Source: SAR324 cluster bacterium (GTDB lineage Bacteria; SAR324; NAC60-12). Taken from it: a stretch of 64,000 bases of DNA. The position numbers and the translations under genes were made by a program. The notes beneath the pieces are model-generated. The model ran no database searches and had not been told where the DNA came from. It worked only from the letters and a program-made list of their open reading frames with translations. Positions within the stretch are counted from its first letter, which is position 1; each line of letters begins with the position of its first letter. The stretch covers positions 1-64,000 of the forward strand of contig JACNJW010000053.1 of NCBI GenBank assembly GCA_014382365.1, written 5' to 3'. This document shows positions 17,344 to 26,150 of the stretch, in pieces.

Positions 17344-17843
17344 TATTGAGACTCCATTTCAATTTGATTATTTTCGGATTTCTTCTGTTTAACGATGGTG
17401 ACCGGGACTGGACACAACTGCGCAACTCGTTCAGCTTTGGAACCCAGCAGGACGTGCGCAAGTCCGGTCCTCCCCAGACTGCCCATTACTACCATATCCG
17501 GATTTATATTTTCTACTACCTCCAAAATTCTTGGAACGGGGACTCCTGAAACTAATAAGGTTTCCGCATCATTCAGCGCCTCAAGTTCAGGATGATCCCT
17601 GCGCATTTCATCCATAAATTCAGTAAAACGGTCTTTTGCAAGCTCCTCAATTGTTTGTAGCTCATCTTTGCTTGTATCACGATTATAATAACCTGGTGAG
17701 GCAACTGAATCATGTATTACATGCAGCACAGTTAATTTTGACTGAAGTCTATCGGCTAGTGTTGCAGCAAAAGCAAGAGCGGTTTGGGAATATTCTGAAA
17801 AATCTACTGCTGCAATCAGCTGATTTGAAGATAAGTTGTTCAT
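17343..17843 (-). CDS. Universal stress protein (UspA family)
   Basis: A 166-residue single-domain Usp. AAVDFSEYSQTAL near residue 12 and the ATP-binding motif GSLGRTGLAHVLLGS (G-2X-G-9X-G-S), followed by CPVPVTIVK, are complete, so it should bind ATP. The ATG at 17843 was chosen; a longer frame to 17936 adds 31 residues that are not Usp-like. It is translationally coupled to the Na/Pi cotransporter gene, an association seen with several transporters in which Usp proteins act as regulators. Confidence 0.88.
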   Translation of the reverse strand: MNNLSSNQLIAAVDFSEYSQTALAFAATLADRLQSKLTVLHVIHDSVASPGYYNRDTSKDELQTIEELAKDRFTEFMDEMRRDHPELEALNDAETLLVSGVPVPRILEVVENINPDMVVMGSLGRTGLAHVLLGSKAERVAQLCPVPVTIVKQKKSENNQIEMESQ

Positions 17844-18241
17844 TTTATTTTCTCGAAGCAAGAAGGTTCTCAAACCATACTTAATAGCAGGAAAAAATCC
17901 AACCCTGCTTTTTGGAATACAGGAAATTAAAGACAACTGATCTGACTAAATAACTGACTTAATGTATACAAAAACAGTATATTAGCTGTGTTTTGTCAGT
18001 TGTGCACAAATGATCAGGAAAGATAGCTCAGCATACCACTATTTTTAGCAAATAGCAATTTGTGCTGCAGGCATTTTGCTGGAGTAAATGTTAAGGCTGG
18101 AGTAGATATATATTATTCTGTTAGTTTGAGATAAGAGGAGTAAAAAAAACTTTCGGTGAGATTGAGTTTTTTTCAAAGACTGCTATAGAATCTTACAAAA
18201 TCTAATCGTACAGGATTATTATGAAAATATTTCTATATAAC
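17844..18241. other. Gene-free stretch between Usp and FAH genes
   Basis: About 400 AT-rich bases. No reading frame with a plausible start, no tRNA and no GC-rich hairpin was seen. It holds the promoter of the usp-cotransporter operon on the minus strand and the 3' trailer of the FAH gene. An 8-bp palindrome TGTATACA lies near 17962, but its role is unclear. Confidence 0.5.
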
Positions 18242-19108
18242 TTAAACATCAGCCACTACGTTCTGTGTTTGCACTCCCAACTTTTCAACACCAAGTTGTA
18301 TAGTTTGGCCTGAACGAAGATAGATCGGCTCAGGTTTTTGCCCCATGCCAACACCGGGTGGTGTTCCGGTTGAAATAATATCTCCGGAATGGAGAGTGAA
18401 AAACTGGCTCAGATAATGAATCAGATGTGCCACACCATAAACCATCGTGTTCGTGTTACCGTCCTGGTAGCGTTTGCCGTCAACCTCCAGCCAAAGATCC
18501 AAATTCTGCGGATCACCTACTTCGTCCGGAGTCACCAACCATGGTCCGGTAGGGCCGAAAGTGTCACAACTTTTGCCTTTGACCCACTGACCGGAACGCT
18601 CAATTTGAAATTCACGTTCCGAGACATCATTGATAACACAGTAGCCGGCAACATGATCGAGAGCGGAAGCTTCATCAACATATTTTGCCGGCTTACCGAT
18701 GACCACACCAAGTTCAACTTCCCAGTCGGTTTTGATTGAGTTGCGTGGAATAATCACATCATCATTCGGTCCACAGATTGCGCTGGTTGCTTTGGCGAAA
18801 ATAATCGGTTCCGGCGGAACAGTCATTCCTGCTTCCTCCGCATGATCGGAATAATTGAGGCCAATACAGATGAACTTGCCAACTTGCCCTACACATGGTC
18901 CGAGACGCGGATTGCCTTCCACTTTTGGAAGTGTTGCTGGATCTGTGTTTCTCAAACGTTCGATGTTTTCCGGAAGTAGAGTTTCACCTGCAATGTCATC
19001 GACTATGCCGGAAAGGTCGCGCAAAACACCTGTATCATCAAGCAGTCCGGGTTTTTCATTTCCACCGGAAACTCCGGTAGCAGAGGTTCCATATCTTAGT
19101 AACTTCAT
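18242..19108 (-). CDS. Fumarylacetoacetate hydrolase-family protein (candidate 2,4-diketo-3-deoxy-aldonate hydrolase)
   Basis: A 288-residue FAH-family protein. Metal ligands are visible in DWEVELGVVIG (about residues 124-134), with KFICIGLNYSDHAEEAG before it and ISTGTPPGVGMG near the end. The family cleaves C-C bonds or lyses acyl substrates such as fumarylpyruvate, ureidoglycolate or 2,4-diketo-3-deoxy sugar acids. The gene lies 31 bases after an SDR that looks like 2-keto-3-deoxy-L-fuconate dehydrogenase, so the pair may perform the last two steps of non-phosphorylative L-fucose or L-rhamnose breakdown, giving pyruvate and lactate. Ureidoglycolate lyase is an alternative, but the urate genes are 40 kb away. 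Confidence 0.82.
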   Translation of the reverse strand: MKLLRYGTSATGVSGGNEKPGLLDDTGVLRDLSGIVDDIAGETLLPENIERLRNTDPATLPKVEGNPRLGPCVGQVGKFICIGLNYSDHAEEAGMTVPPEPIIFAKATSAICGPNDDVIIPRNSIKTDWEVELGVVIGKPAKYVDEASALDHVAGYCVINDVSEREFQIERSGQWVKGKSCDTFGPTGPWLVTPDEVGDPQNLDLWLEVDGKRYQDGNTNTMVYGVAHLIHYLSQFFTLHSGDIISTGTPPGVGMGQKPEPIYLRSGQTIQLGVEKLGVQTQNVVADV

Positions 19109-19139
19109 AATTGTTTCGTTTTTAAGTTAAAAATTTTTT

Positions 19140-19886
<747 letters not shown>

Positions 19887-20010
19887 TCATCCCTTTCAAT
19901 ATAATTGTTAAGACTACATAACAGCCCCAATTTTCCATGTTGCAAATTCATAGTCGCCAAAGCCAAATTCCTCACTTTTTGTTAATTAAAAACTATTATT
20001 TCTAATCAAT

Positions 20011-20862
20011 TCAACGCACACGACTCAAACGTGGATCGAGAATATCTCGTAATCCGTCGCCCAGCAGATTCAAACCCAGCACTGTGAAGACAATTGCCAG
20101 GCCGGGAAGGATTGCGAGTTGAGGCGCAAAAAACATCATCGTCTGCGCTTCGCTGAGCATTTTACCCCAGCTGGGCATTGGTGGTTGTGTACCAAGTCCA
20201 AGATAACTTAGTCCAGCTTCCGCAAGAATTCCCAGTGCAAATTGAATCGTACTCTGCACTATCAGGACACTAGCGATGTTGGGTAAAATATGTTCAAGTG
20301 CAATTTTTATTTCACCTTTTCCTGCAGTTCTGGCAGCAAGAATGAATTCACGTTTGTAGATACTTAAAGCACTTCCACGGGTAATTCTGGCAAAAACCGG
20401 AATGTTGAAAATTCCAATTGCCAGCACAGAATTAATGGTGCCCGGACCATAAACCGCGGAGAGCATAACTGCAGTCAACAGGGCAGGAAAGGCAAAAGCA
20501 AAGTCATTGAAACGCATCACAGTCTCTTCCACCCAACCACGTTTTCCTGCAGCTAAAGCTCCCAGTGGTACTCCGATTCCTGCTCCAAAACCAATTGCAA
20601 AGACTGAAACCAACATGGAATTCCAGGCTCCAACCATCAGCATCGAAAAAACATCGCGCCCGAAGTGATCTGTTCCGAGCCAATGTGTGCTCGATGTACC
20701 CTGCAGCTTATTTGGAATGTCCAGTAATTCCACAGAATAGGGCGTCCAGAACAAGGAAACAACCCCAGTAAAAAGCATAATAAAACTCAATATTATACCA
20801 ATCACAAAACTGCGGTGCTGCCAACTTTGTAGCCAGAGTTCACGCATGTTTAATTTATTCAT
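20011..20862 (-). CDS. Peptide-type ABC transporter permease (DppC/OppC family)
   Basis: A 283-residue inner-membrane permease with about six membrane helices. The EAA loop reads EFILAARTAGKGEIKIALEHILPN, here given in two pieces around the conserved Gly, and TDHFGRDVFSMLM near residue 65 and a terminal DGLRDILDPRL are typical of DppC/OppC/NikC proteins. The start is taken at the ATG at 20862, which overlaps the end of the dppB-like gene by eight bases; an ATG at 20847 is also possible. Together with the upstream permease and binding protein it forms an importer for peptides, opines or related solutes. No ATPase gene is beside it. Confidence 0.88.
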   Translation of the reverse strand: MNKLNMRELWLQSWQHRSFVIGIILSFIMLFTGVVSLFWTPYSVELLDIPNKLQGTSSTHWLGTDHFGRDVFSMLMVGAWNSMLVSVFAIGFGAGIGVPLGALAAGKRGWVEETVMRFNDFAFAFPALLTAVMLSAVYGPGTINSVLAIGIFNIPVFARITRGSALSIYKREFILAARTAGKGEIKIALEHILPNIASVLIVQSTIQFALGILAEAGLSYLGLGTQPPMPSWGKMLSEAQTMMFFAPQLAILPGLAIVFTVLGLNLLGDGLRDILDPRLSRVR

Positions 20863-21808
20863 GGGTACCATCCCGTAAGCGTGGATCAAGTGCCAGATAA
20901 AGCAGGTCTACCAGAAAATTTATGATAACTACTGTGGCTGCCAGCAAAATTACGATATTTTTCACAACCACCAAGTCTCTCTGTGCAATTGCCTGAAAAA
21001 GAAGACGTCCCAGTCCGGGTAAATAAAATACGTTTTCAATGATAATTGTACCTGCCAGCAAAAAAGAAAGTTGCAGACCGAGGATAGTGACTACCGGTAT
21101 CAATGCATTTCTGACGGCATGTCGCCAAAGTGCGGCATTTTTACTGAGTCCCTTAGCACGGGCAGTACGGACAAAATCCTCGCGTACTGTTTCCAAAACT
21201 GCAGAACGGGTAACACGTGCTAAAATGGCTGCTTGCGGAAGTGCCAGTGCTACTGCAGGTAAAACCAGAGATTTGAGTGCGGCTCCTAAACCCGTTTCCC
21301 AACCGGCAAATCCTCCTGCTGAAAACCAGCCCAGTTTGACTGAGAAAAATAAAATCAACAGAATTGCAAACCAGAAATTTGGGACAGCAACTCCAAGTTG
21401 TGCAAAGCCCATTATTCCTGTATCAGCAAAACGCTTATGATTTGCTGCTGCAAAAACTCCAAAAGGAATGGCAAGCATGGTAGAAAGAGAAATAGCCAGC
21501 AAGGCTAAAGGTAAACTGAGGGAAAGCCGCTCTACAATTAATTCAGAAACCGGAGTGTCATAGGTGTAACTGCGGCCGAAATCACCCTGGAGGATCCCAA
21601 AAACCCAGCGGAAGTAGCGTTCAGGAGCAGAAAGATCGAGTCCCATTTCTGTCCGGAGTGCTAACAGAGTGTCCTCCTGTGCACCTACACCGAGAATGAT
21701 TGATGCCGGATCACCGGGTAGGATTTCCAGCAGCAGGAATATTATTAGTGAGGCCACCAACAAGGTGATCAGCAAAGCAAAGAATCGTTTTGCCAGGAAG
21801 ATTGTCAT
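20855..21808 (-). CDS. Peptide-type ABC transporter permease (DppB/OppB family)
   Basis: A 317-residue permease with six predicted helices. The N-terminal LAKRFFALLITLLVAS helix, LPGDPASIILG, an EAA-type loop (VREDFVRTARAKGLSKNA) and the terminal DLLYLALDPRLRDG are all DppB/OppB hallmarks. It pairs with the following permease to form the transmembrane pore. A 203-base gap separates it from the binding-protein gene upstream, filled by a terminator-like hairpin and a palindromic repeat, so its transcription may be lower than that of the binding protein. Confidence 0.9.
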   Translation of the reverse strand: MTIFLAKRFFALLITLLVASLIIFLLLEILPGDPASIILGVGAQEDTLLALRTEMGLDLSAPERYFRWVFGILQGDFGRSYTYDTPVSELIVERLSLSLPLALLAISLSTMLAIPFGVFAAANHKRFADTGIMGFAQLGVAVPNFWFAILLILFFSVKLGWFSAGGFAGWETGLGAALKSLVLPAVALALPQAAILARVTRSAVLETVREDFVRTARAKGLSKNAALWRHAVRNALIPVVTILGLQLSFLLAGTIIIENVFYLPGLGRLLFQAIAQRDLVVVKNIVILLAATVVIINFLVDLLYLALDPRLRDGTHE

Positions 21809-21818
21809 TTGAATTCTT

Positions 21819-21960
21819 GATGGATTCGTAAAAAACTCTTAAACCCATAAATTGTCATTCCGAGCGCAGAGAGAAATCTTAATGAGTATTGAGCAGTAAC
21901 ATAAAATAGATTTTCCGCTGTGTTCGCAATGACACGTTTGTTGGACTTTTCAGGCTCATC
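21819..21960. repeat. Palindromic interspersed repeat, copy 1 (MITE-like)
   Basis: A 142-bp element beginning GATGGATTCGTAAAAA and ending GGCTCATC, so its ends are inverted (GATG...CATC). Inside, GTCATTCCGAGCGCAG at 21854 is an imperfect inverted match to TGTTCGCAATGAC at 21921-21933. The same design, of identical length, occurs at 55356-55497. It lies between the ABC binding-protein and permease genes. The GTCATTSCGAGC core resembles short palindromic repeats that are widespread in bacterial genomes. No target-site duplication is evident. Confidence 0.8.
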
Positions 21961-21973
21961 TTTTGTTAAACAC

Positions 21974-22001
21974 GGCGCCTCAGAAAATTATCTGAAGCGC
22001 C
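21974..22001 (-). terminator. Hairpin after the ABC binding-protein gene
   Basis: GGCGCCTCAGA at 21974-21984 pairs with TCTGAAGCGCC at 21991-22001 (11 bp with one wobble pair, 6-base loop). On the minus strand it lies 10 bases past the binding-protein stop and is followed by GTGTTTAAC, a poor T-run. Such hairpins often let the binding protein be made in excess over the permeases. Confidence 0.55.
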
Positions 22002-22011
22002 TTTGAGGGAA

Positions 22012-23505
22012 TTAATTCTTCCAGCTGACACCTGTCAAATCGTTAGCCTGAACAGGACTGTTTTCCCAAAGTCCAAGCACATTTTTGTTCCAGATCCCCA
22101 GTTTTGCCAACTGAAAAAGGAAGCCGTTGACCGCATCTTTGGCCAGAATCGCCTGTGCTGCACCCATCAGGGCATAGCGGCGTTTTGGATCAGAGGTTAC
22201 GTTGAGGCTTTCAATGACAGAATTGAAGCCGGCATTACGGTATTGAAAATAATATGTGGGGCGGGTGTAAATACCAATGTCCATCGGTTCGGTATGTGAA
22301 ACGATAGTCAGGTCAAAGTCTTTGTTTTTGAAAACCTGATCCAGCCATTGTGCCCATTCCACCGGAATTATTTCCAATTGAATGCCAACTTTACGGAGTT
22401 GTGCCGCAATAATCTCACCACCGCGACGAGCATAACTTGGTGGTGGCAGTTTGATGGTTGCTTTGAAGCCATTGGGGTATCCCGCTTCTGCGAGGAGTTG
22501 CTTGGCCTTTTCCGTATCATGCGGATAAGTTCCTGTCAAATCAACATATGCTGCGTGGTGTGGAGCAAAATGGGTTCCGATTGGAGTTCCAAAACCAAAC
22601 ATGGCTCCGTCAATGATTTCCTGTTTGTTGATTGCATGTGCAATAGCCTGACGTACCCTGAGATCGTCAAATGGCTTTTGCTGGTTGTTGGTGGAGAGAA
22701 TTGTTTCACCCTCAGTACTACCGACTTTTACAGTGAAACGTGAATCACTTTGAAATTGTGCAGCCATTTCAGGTGCAGGAAAGTTGGCAAATGCATCAAC
22801 ATCACCTGCCATCAAGGCTGCTACTGCAGCAGCAGGATCTGGAATTATTTTGAAGGTTGCAGTTTTGAGTGCAAGTTTTTGACCCCAGTAATTTGCATTT
22901 TGTCCCAACTCAATCCGGTCACCCTTAACCCAGCGTTTAAAAGTAAAAGGACCTGTACCAATCGGCTTACTTTTATTGGAAGCGGCACTTGCTGAATCAA
23001 CAATTACTGCGTCACCCCAACCCATGTTAAAGAGAAAATTACCGGTTGGAGATTTGAGTGTAACTACGACAGAATCAGTACCTTGTGCTTTAACAGCTGT
23101 AATAGCAGAAAAAAGGGCTTTTTGGGCATTTGTACTGTTTTCGGATCTTGCCCGTTCCAGTGAAAAAACTACATCACTTGAATCAAATGCTGCTCCATCA
23201 TGGAATTTAACACCACTGCGGAGATTGAAAGTATATGTAAGTCCGTCTGCTGAAATATTCCAGGACTCAGCCAGTGCTGGAAGTACTTCAGCATTTTGAT
23301 TGATACGTGTCAGTCCTTCAAACACATTGGCGTAAACCACCTCGTCAATTGCCGCAGCAGCTCCAGCAGTAGGATCAAGATGCGGCGGCTCCAAAACCAT
23401 TCCCATCGTCAAATGTGATTTTCCTGCATGAACTGCTCCGGAAAAAATCAAGCTTGCTCCGGTGATCAGTAATAATTTTGCGTAATGCCTTATTATAGAC
23501 TTCAT
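22012..23505 (-). CDS. Peptide-type ABC transporter substrate-binding protein (family 5)
   Basis: A 497-residue periplasmic binding protein. A signal peptide (hydrophobic stretch LLLITGASLIFSGAVHA, cleavage near residue 27) precedes LTMGMVLEPPHLDPT, and LTRINQNAEVLPALAESWNIS, TFNLRSGVKFHDG and IGTGPFTFKRW are clear signatures of the family 5 (DppA/OppA) class. The ATG at 23505 has AGGAG six bases upstream; an in-frame extension to 23601 is not part of the gene. The ligand may be a di- or oligopeptide, but this class also binds opines, nickel complexes and oligosaccharides. Confidence 0.93.
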   Translation of the reverse strand: MKSIIRHYAKLLLITGASLIFSGAVHAGKSHLTMGMVLEPPHLDPTAGAAAAIDEVVYANVFEGLTRINQNAEVLPALAESWNISADGLTYTFNLRSGVKFHDGAAFDSSDVVFSLERARSENSTNAQKALFSAITAVKAQGTDSVVVTLKSPTGNFLFNMGWGDAVIVDSASAASNKSKPIGTGPFTFKRWVKGDRIELGQNANYWGQKLALKTATFKIIPDPAAAVAALMAGDVDAFANFPAPEMAAQFQSDSRFTVKVGSTEGETILSTNNQQKPFDDLRVRQAIAHAINKQEIIDGAMFGFGTPIGTHFAPHHAAYVDLTGTYPHDTEKAKQLLAEAGYPNGFKATIKLPPPSYARRGGEIIAAQLRKVGIQLEIIPVEWAQWLDQVFKNKDFDLTIVSHTEPMDIGIYTRPTYYFQYRNAGFNSVIESLNVTSDPKRRYALMGAAQAILAKDAVNGFLFQLAKLGIWNKNVLGLWENSPVQANDLTGVSWKN

Positions 23506-23607
23506 AAGTTTCTCCTGAAAAATATGATGATTATTAAAACTCCTTGCGGTAGGTGATGAAAAAAGAAAGTGTATCATTACAAATAAACCAGCAAATAGCA
23601 AATATAT

Positions 23608-24714
23608 TTAATGGTGAAGAGAATCACGATATGCAGGCCAGCTCCCCAAAGAATCAGCATTGTAAACTCCGCGGGCAATTGCTCGTGCCACACAATCTGC
23701 GCCCATCATACCAAGGCGTGCAATGTCAATTGCCGGCATGTCGGAAAGTGGAATCTTTCCGGTAGCTAAAACAAAAACGGTGTCTCCGTCAAAGGGAGTG
23801 TGTACTGGCCGAATTGCACGGGCGAAACCGTCTTGTGCCATGATGGCAATCCGCTGGGCCTGAGCTTTGCTGAGTATTGCATCAGTGGCAACGACACAGA
23901 GTGTGGTGTTTGTGGAGACACTACCGGAGTGAGTATTATCAGAAGATTGTTCTGCCTGCCGAAAGGGACTTTCAAAATCAAAATCAAGTGAGAGTTGATT
24001 TGCAATTTGGTGAATTTTATCCGGTGTACTATCTCCAAAATTTTCCGGCACACCACGACCACCAAATTCAGCATTTTGTTCAAAGGGCCATGCCCAAAAA
24101 TCATGACTTCCAGGGAGTGTGACTGAGCCAAAAGGATTTACTACAGCCAGCGCCCCGACGGTAAAACCTTTGCTGCTGGTGTTCTTAAAAAGAGAGGGCT
24201 TTTGCTGTAATGAAGCAGTACCAATACCACCCTTTAGTGTTCCGGCCTTTGCACCAGTTCCGGCACCGATATTGCCCTGCAGGCAATCGTAACCTGCGAT
24301 CTCTGCAGCCATTTTTCCAAATTCAAAATAAGTATGTTCTTCCATCCTTGATTTTTCACCACCATTGAGCAGGTCAAAGAGAATTGCTGCCGGTACAATT
24401 GGTACTGAAATACCTTCCGCTACAGGAAACCCACGGCCTTTTGTTTTCAGCCAGGCAGCAACTCCACCGGCCGCATCTAATCCCATTGCAGAACCGCCGC
24501 TTAGCACAACAGCATGAACCTCTTCAACCAGGTTTGCGGGATTGAGAGCATCTGTTTCACGCGTTCCTGGACCTCCACCACGGCAATCCACTGCGGCTAC
24601 TGCAGGCTCATCCGGAAGAACTACGGTTGTTCCACTCATCAATTTCAGATCATGTGCATGTCCTACTTTAATTCCTGACACATCAGTGATGCAGTTTTTA
24701 GGTCCGGGTTGCAT
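23608..24714 (-). CDS. P1-family aminopeptidase / amidohydrolase (DmpA-like)
   Basis: A 368-residue member of peptidase family S58/P1. ITDVSGIKVGHA opens the protein, LSGGSAMGLDAAGGVAAWL (residues 71-89) and GNIGAGTGAKAG follow, and NTTLCVVATDA near residue 275 holds the self-cleavage site where the new N-terminal residue becomes the nucleophile. In characterised members, the precursor splits into two chains and releases N-terminal amino acids, D-amino-acid amides or beta-amino acids. It lies 102 bases upstream of the binding-protein gene in the same direction, which suggests the transported solute is a peptide or amide. Confidence 0.88.
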   Translation of the reverse strand: MQPGPKNCITDVSGIKVGHAHDLKLMSGTTVVLPDEPAVAAVDCRGGGPGTRETDALNPANLVEEVHAVVLSGGSAMGLDAAGGVAAWLKTKGRGFPVAEGISVPIVPAAILFDLLNGGEKSRMEEHTYFEFGKMAAEIAGYDCLQGNIGAGTGAKAGTLKGGIGTASLQQKPSLFKNTSSKGFTVGALAVVNPFGSVTLPGSHDFWAWPFEQNAEFGGRGVPENFGDSTPDKIHQIANQLSLDFDFESPFRQAEQSSDNTHSGSVSTNTTLCVVATDAILSKAQAQRIAIMAQDGFARAIRPVHTPFDGDTVFVLATGKIPLSDMPAIDIARLGMMGADCVARAIARGVYNADSLGSWPAYRDSLHH

Positions 24715-24736
24715 ATTAATTTTTTTGATAGAGATT

Positions 24737-26089
24737 TTAGTTGCCTGGGTTTGCTGACGGAGCTAACTCAAGTTCAAGTACGAAGTGCATGAGGTCATGT
24801 TCCTTGAGTTTTATTTTTTGTTGTGATTTGAATTGTACACTGACAAATTCTGACATTTTAGAAAATTTCAAAAACAATTCCACGGCATTGATTGGTTCCA
24901 TTGTCAGCAATTCCAAGCGTAACTGCTGCCCTTTGAAATCAAAATTCTCGAGCCATGCACCTTCAATTGAGTTAAAGGCAACTTGCAGAGTTTGATGTGT
25001 CCAGAAGCTATTCCGGACCAGTTGTTTTGCAAGTTTTTCTAACTGCTCCAAGTGCTTTTTACGCTCGGATCTTAACTTGGAAGGAATAGTTTTGATTTGA
25101 TTTTCCAACTCCGTTTCCAAATTGGATAATTTTTGCTGCAGAATAATTTTTTGTTGTTGCAGCTGATAATAAAATAGGACTGCTGCAGCAACTCCAGTCA
25201 ATAGCAAAACTGCCACCAGGTTCTTCCAAAGCTTGACCTTATGCGCCCGTCGTAATTTATTGGAAGATTCCCACCAGAATCCTGTTTGAGGAGAACGTGC
25301 TGGACCTTTCCATTCTGATAAGACTGCCTGCATGGATATGCTGTTATGACTCTTTGCTTCAAGTTGTTCATTCTTGGCCAGAGTTTTATTTTCTGCAGGC
25401 TTTGTTGCTGACTGTTCCAGATAAACTTGAACTGCTTGATCCTTGTTGTTCAGCGGGATTTGGTCTGCAACAAAATTTTCCGGAGAAAAAATTTCAAAGT
25501 CCGGTAGTTCTATAAATTTTGCAGGAAAATTATTTGTTTTTTGCAGGAAAAACGATTGTTCCAAGCCTTTGAAAATTATTGTATTTTCCTGCATTTTCAA
25601 CAGCAGTGGAAAACAGAGTGCAGCCAGAGGTACTAGCTCAACTTTTGTACCAAACTCTTGTGTCAATAATTTCTTCAGATGGACACTTTCTTTGGATAGT
25701 GCTGCGCAAAGTAAACCGACACGATCCGCTTGAGACTGTTTAAAATAAATACCGCCCAGCTGATTTACGGAATGAACTGGGTGGCTTTGTTTTTCCGGCA
25801 GGGAATTCTTTCCCTCCACTTTCTTATTTTTTGCAAACCCCAAACGTGTTCTGGCATAGGAAGCAAATTCATCCTGTGCGAGAGGAATTGTGATTTCAAA
25901 ATTTGTGAGAACCCACGGAAACTCAAGAAACAAGACTACCTTAGAAAAACTCAATTTTCGGCATAGTTCTATAATCTGTAGCGCTCCCAGAGGTTTTGAA
26001 ACAGGTTTTAGGCAGGACTGCTTTCCGGCTGACCAATACCATATTGTCCGTTTTGCAAGGAAAAGATATAGTGTTTTTTGCTGGATCAT
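24737..26089 (-). CDS. GspL/PilN-like inner-membrane assembly protein
   Basis: A 450-residue protein whose layout matches GspL, or a fused PilM-PilN: a cytoplasmic part of about 285 residues that may have a degenerate actin-like fold, one membrane helix (about residues 287-309, LVAVLLLTGVAAAVLFYY), a coiled coil to residue 360, and a periplasmic ferredoxin-like domain with FNSIEGAWLENFDFKGQQL and LLTMEPINAVELFLKFS. Sequence similarity is weak, so this rests mostly on architecture. The reading frame extends to 26224, but that part overlaps prpE and its terminator, so the ATG at 26089 is preferred. No other secretion or pilus genes adjoin it, apart from a lone prepilin peptidase at 5585. Confidence 0.55.
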   Translation of the reverse strand: MIQQKTLYLFLAKRTIWYWSAGKQSCLKPVSKPLGALQIIELCRKLSFSKVVLFLEFPWVLTNFEITIPLAQDEFASYARTRLGFAKNKKVEGKNSLPEKQSHPVHSVNQLGGIYFKQSQADRVGLLCAALSKESVHLKKLLTQEFGTKVELVPLAALCFPLLLKMQENTIIFKGLEQSFFLQKTNNFPAKFIELPDFEIFSPENFVADQIPLNNKDQAVQVYLEQSATKPAENKTLAKNEQLEAKSHNSISMQAVLSEWKGPARSPQTGFWWESSNKLRRAHKVKLWKNLVAVLLLTGVAAAVLFYYQLQQQKIILQQKLSNLETELENQIKTIPSKLRSERKKHLEQLEKLAKQLVRNSFWTHQTLQVAFNSIEGAWLENFDFKGQQLRLELLTMEPINAVELFLKFSKMSEFVSVQFKSQQKIKLKEHDLMHFVLELELAPSANPGN

Positions 26090-26100
26090 CTCTGCTGAAT

Positions 26101-26139
26101 AAAAGGAAGGAAAAACGCCGACAACAGCAGAGTCGGCGC
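26101..26139 (-). terminator. Intrinsic terminator of prpE
   Basis: CGCCGAC at 26116-26122 pairs with GTCGGCG at 26132-26138 around a 9-base loop. On the minus strand the stem is followed at once by TTTTTCCTTCCTTTT. It lies 12 bases beyond the prpE stop and supports the later start at 26089 for the next gene. Confidence 0.85.
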
Positions 26140-26150
26140 TAAAATTGCCT

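Noticed and set aside
17958..17970. TGTATACA palindrome, also found near 30243, as a shared operator
   Set aside because: An 8-base palindrome in AT-rich intergenic DNA is expected by chance, and the two downstream genes have no common role.
18242..19108. Assignment of the FAH-family gene as the ureidoglycolate lyase of the urate pathway
   Set aside because: It is 40 kb from the urate genes and is adjacent to an SDR that resembles deoxy-sugar-acid dehydrogenases, so the link to urate is weak, though not excluded.
21809..21970. Target-site duplication around repeat copy 1
   Set aside because: The flanks are T-rich and share only two or three bases; copy 2 has no match either.
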